Assembly (NCBI RefSeq): GCF_000220395.1
Contig: NW_004086359.1
Span: forward strand, 1-64,000
DNA from: Ichthyophthirius multifiliis
Taxonomy: Eukaryota > Ciliophora > Oligohymenophorea > Hymenostomatida
DNA: 64,000 nucleotides
Direction of reading: 5' to 3'
Made by a program: the position numbers and the translations under genes. The stretch's first letter is position 1. Each line of letters starts with the position of its first letter. Positions 62,901-64,000 of the stretch are shown here, in pieces. The notes beneath the pieces were generated by a model that worked only from the letters and a program-made list of their open reading frames with translations, did not search any database and was not told the origin of the DNA.

Positions 62901-63822
62901 TCTATCTACAGCAAATAATTATTATTAAAGTACATTTGAACATTCTCTCATCATATTTCTTCTCATTAATTTTTTCCAAATCTAGAAATTCTTCCAAATT
63001 TTATATTATTTGAAAAATAAAATCTGCTTCAGTTTATGAAACATCATTGATTCGCGCTCCCATTCTTCAATGGTTTTGAATTCCGCCTCATTATCAATAA
63101 AATGAGTTATACCTCTAACTGAAATAGTCATATATTCTCTTGGATTTCTTTAATTAAAATCTACTATTTTAAAATCATAAGGATTCGATTATCTATTTAA
63201 ATAGCAAAATTCGTCAGCAATTTCAGGATCAGTTCTAATTAAATGAATGAAATCCATAGGAGTAATATAATCTTATACAATGTTATTACTGTTATTTATA
63301 AATGTTTTGTCGGTTTTTTTTCCTTTAATACTTATACTATTATTATTTATTGTTCGGCTATTTTTTCTCTTTTTTTATTATATTACAGAATCTTTCACTA
63401 CTGTTGAATTATTTCCTAAATCGTCTAATATTCGTTAGGCATTTAATGAAAGTTATGTTTTACTTATCATTTCTATTTTTTTTAGATATTATCTATTTGC
63501 ATTTGAATTTGTATTTGTATTATTAGTATTGTATGGGGTTTGTTAATATGTCTATTGATGATGTATTTATCTTCGACACTGATAAGCCAGAATATATTTA
63601 ATCAGAATAATTTAAGCTATGTTTTGATGTATTTAATAATATTTTTCCATCATAAAATACTACTGGAAATGATTTTTAAACTTACAATGGAGGTAATTTG
63701 TTTAATTTCACGATTTAGGTATTAACTCGTTAATTTAATTGTTTGTATTTTATTCTTACTTTGGTATGCGTTTATATAAACGCTTTTAATAATTGGAATT
63801 TCATATGTGGATCATTTTCCAT
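50975..63822 (-). CDS. Axonemal dynein heavy chain, probably single-headed inner-arm type
   Basis: Minus-end microtubule motor of cilia. From the N-terminus ([17 protein letters not shown]) come a low-complexity region, a tail block ([19 protein letters not shown]) and the linker ([40 protein letters not shown]). AAA1 has P-loop GPAGTGKT (59239-59262) and [11 protein letters not shown]2 has GPTMSGKS (58378-58401) and [15 protein letters not shown]3 has GMTGTGKT (57329-57352) and [20 protein letters not shown]4 has GVGGSGKKS (56261-56287). The stalk and microtubule-binding domain lie near 55600-54650. The C-terminus is [12 protein letters not shown] ... [14 protein letters not shown] before TGA. 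Short introns occur near 51980, 52470, 54330, 54870, 56075, 59615 and 59960-60170. The tail block suggests the DNAH3/7/12-like group. One-base differences at 63535-63538 and just after the AAA2 P-loop break the raw frame. Confidence 0.93.
56261..56287 (-). other. Dynein AAA4 Walker A (GVGGSGKKS)
   Basis: Matches the axonemal GVGGSGRQSL motif with Lys in place of Arg and of Gln. Confidence 0.9.
57329..57352 (-). other. Dynein AAA3 Walker A (GMTGTGKT)
   Basis: Intact nucleotide-binding loop of the regulatory AAA3 module. Confidence 0.95.
58378..58401 (-). other. Dynein AAA2 Walker A (GPTMSGKS)
   Basis: Intact GxxxxGKS. The frame needed for the following conserved region is shifted by one base a few codons downstream. 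Confidence 0.9.
59239..59262 (-). other. Dynein AAA1 Walker A (GPAGTGKT)
   Basis: The main ATP hydrolysis site of the motor; sequence identical to the axonemal dynein consensus. Confidence 0.95.
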
Positions 63823-64000
63823 TTTTATTTTTTTAAAAAATTATATATAAATATTTTTTATTTTTTATTTTTAAAAAATAATGTACTTAATATTATTTAT
63901 ATATGTATATTAACATAAACAGTTTCAAATAAATTAAATTATATTATTTGAATTAAATAACAAAATATGTTGATGCATTAATATGGAATCAAAAAATAAA
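63823..64000 (-). promoter_or_regulatory. Upstream region of the dynein gene
   Basis: A/T-rich DNA before the proposed dynein start; no motif recognised. An earlier non-coding exon cannot be excluded. Confidence 0.35.

Noticed and set aside
1-64000. tRNA, rRNA, CRISPR, transposon or virus-like element
   Set aside because: No cloverleaf-like G/C-rich segment, spaced repeat array, transposase, reverse transcriptase or capsid-like motif was seen in any part read. A computed search (tRNAscan, Rfam, profile HMMs with the ciliate code) would be needed to exclude small ones.

Overview
The window looks like macronuclear DNA of an oligohymenophorean ciliate that reads TAA and TAG as glutamine and only TGA as stop. 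The base composition is extremely AT-rich (well over 80 % by eye), intergenic DNA is nearly pure A/T, and introns are short (38-98 nt, GT..AG). In the standard code almost nothing is open. With TAA/TAG read as Gln, several genes become single long frames whose length is an exact multiple of three from ATG to TGA: 22275-23219 (315 codons), 24034-25095 (354), 27562-31296 (1245) and 34872-37217 (782). Two intron-containing genes also come out exactly in frame after splicing (25857-27062 and 43478-44449). The AT content and intron style fit Ichthyophthirius multifiliis best, with Tetrahymena or Pseudocohnilembus relatives as alternatives. That species call is inference. I see no telomere repeats, rRNA, tRNA, CRISPR array, virus-like element or autonomous transposon.

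Layout, left to right. 869-4506 (+) is a leucine-rich-repeat protein. 4695-16872 (+) is a giant VPS13 lipid-transfer protein with chorein N-terminus and conserved VPS13 C-terminus. 19078-21850 (-) is a BRE1-type E3 ligase (coiled coil plus C-terminal RING). 22275-23219 (+) is an AKAP7/ASCC1-like 2H phosphoesterase. 24034-25095 (-) is a two-pass membrane protein with a Cys-containing ectodomain. 25857-27062 (+) is a C2-domain protein with sixteen GFPPQQ repeats and a Cys-rich tail behind an in-frame TGA. 27562-31296 (-) is an unrecognised 1244-residue protein. 31297-34740 is a poor region with decayed reading frames. 34872-37217 (-) is a CDCA7-like zinc-finger protein whose centre is a polyGln plus (Glu-Gln)n tract made of reassigned stop codons. 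37457-39736 (-) is a FAM135/ROG1-type lipase. 39877-41012 (-) is an MGNCC lipid-anchored coiled-coil protein. A 2.4-kb AT desert follows. 43478-44449 (+) is a DOT1-like methyltransferase and 44552-45458 (+) a dual-specificity phosphatase. 45678-46808 (-) is a mitochondrial carrier, with a decayed carrier copy upstream of it (47180-48130). 49694-50642 (-) is a coiled-coil protein. 50975-63822 (-) is an axonemal dynein heavy chain.

The genes cover general ciliate cell biology: membrane contact and lipid transfer (VPS13, C2, lipase), chromatin (BRE1, DOT1-like, CDCA7-like), signalling (phosphatase, 2H phosphoesterase), mitochondria (carrier) and motility (dynein). They do not form an operon-like system. 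The most unusual features are coding microsatellites that exist only because TAA means Gln, the in-frame TGA in the C2 gene, and several one-base homopolymer length differences that break otherwise well-conserved frames.
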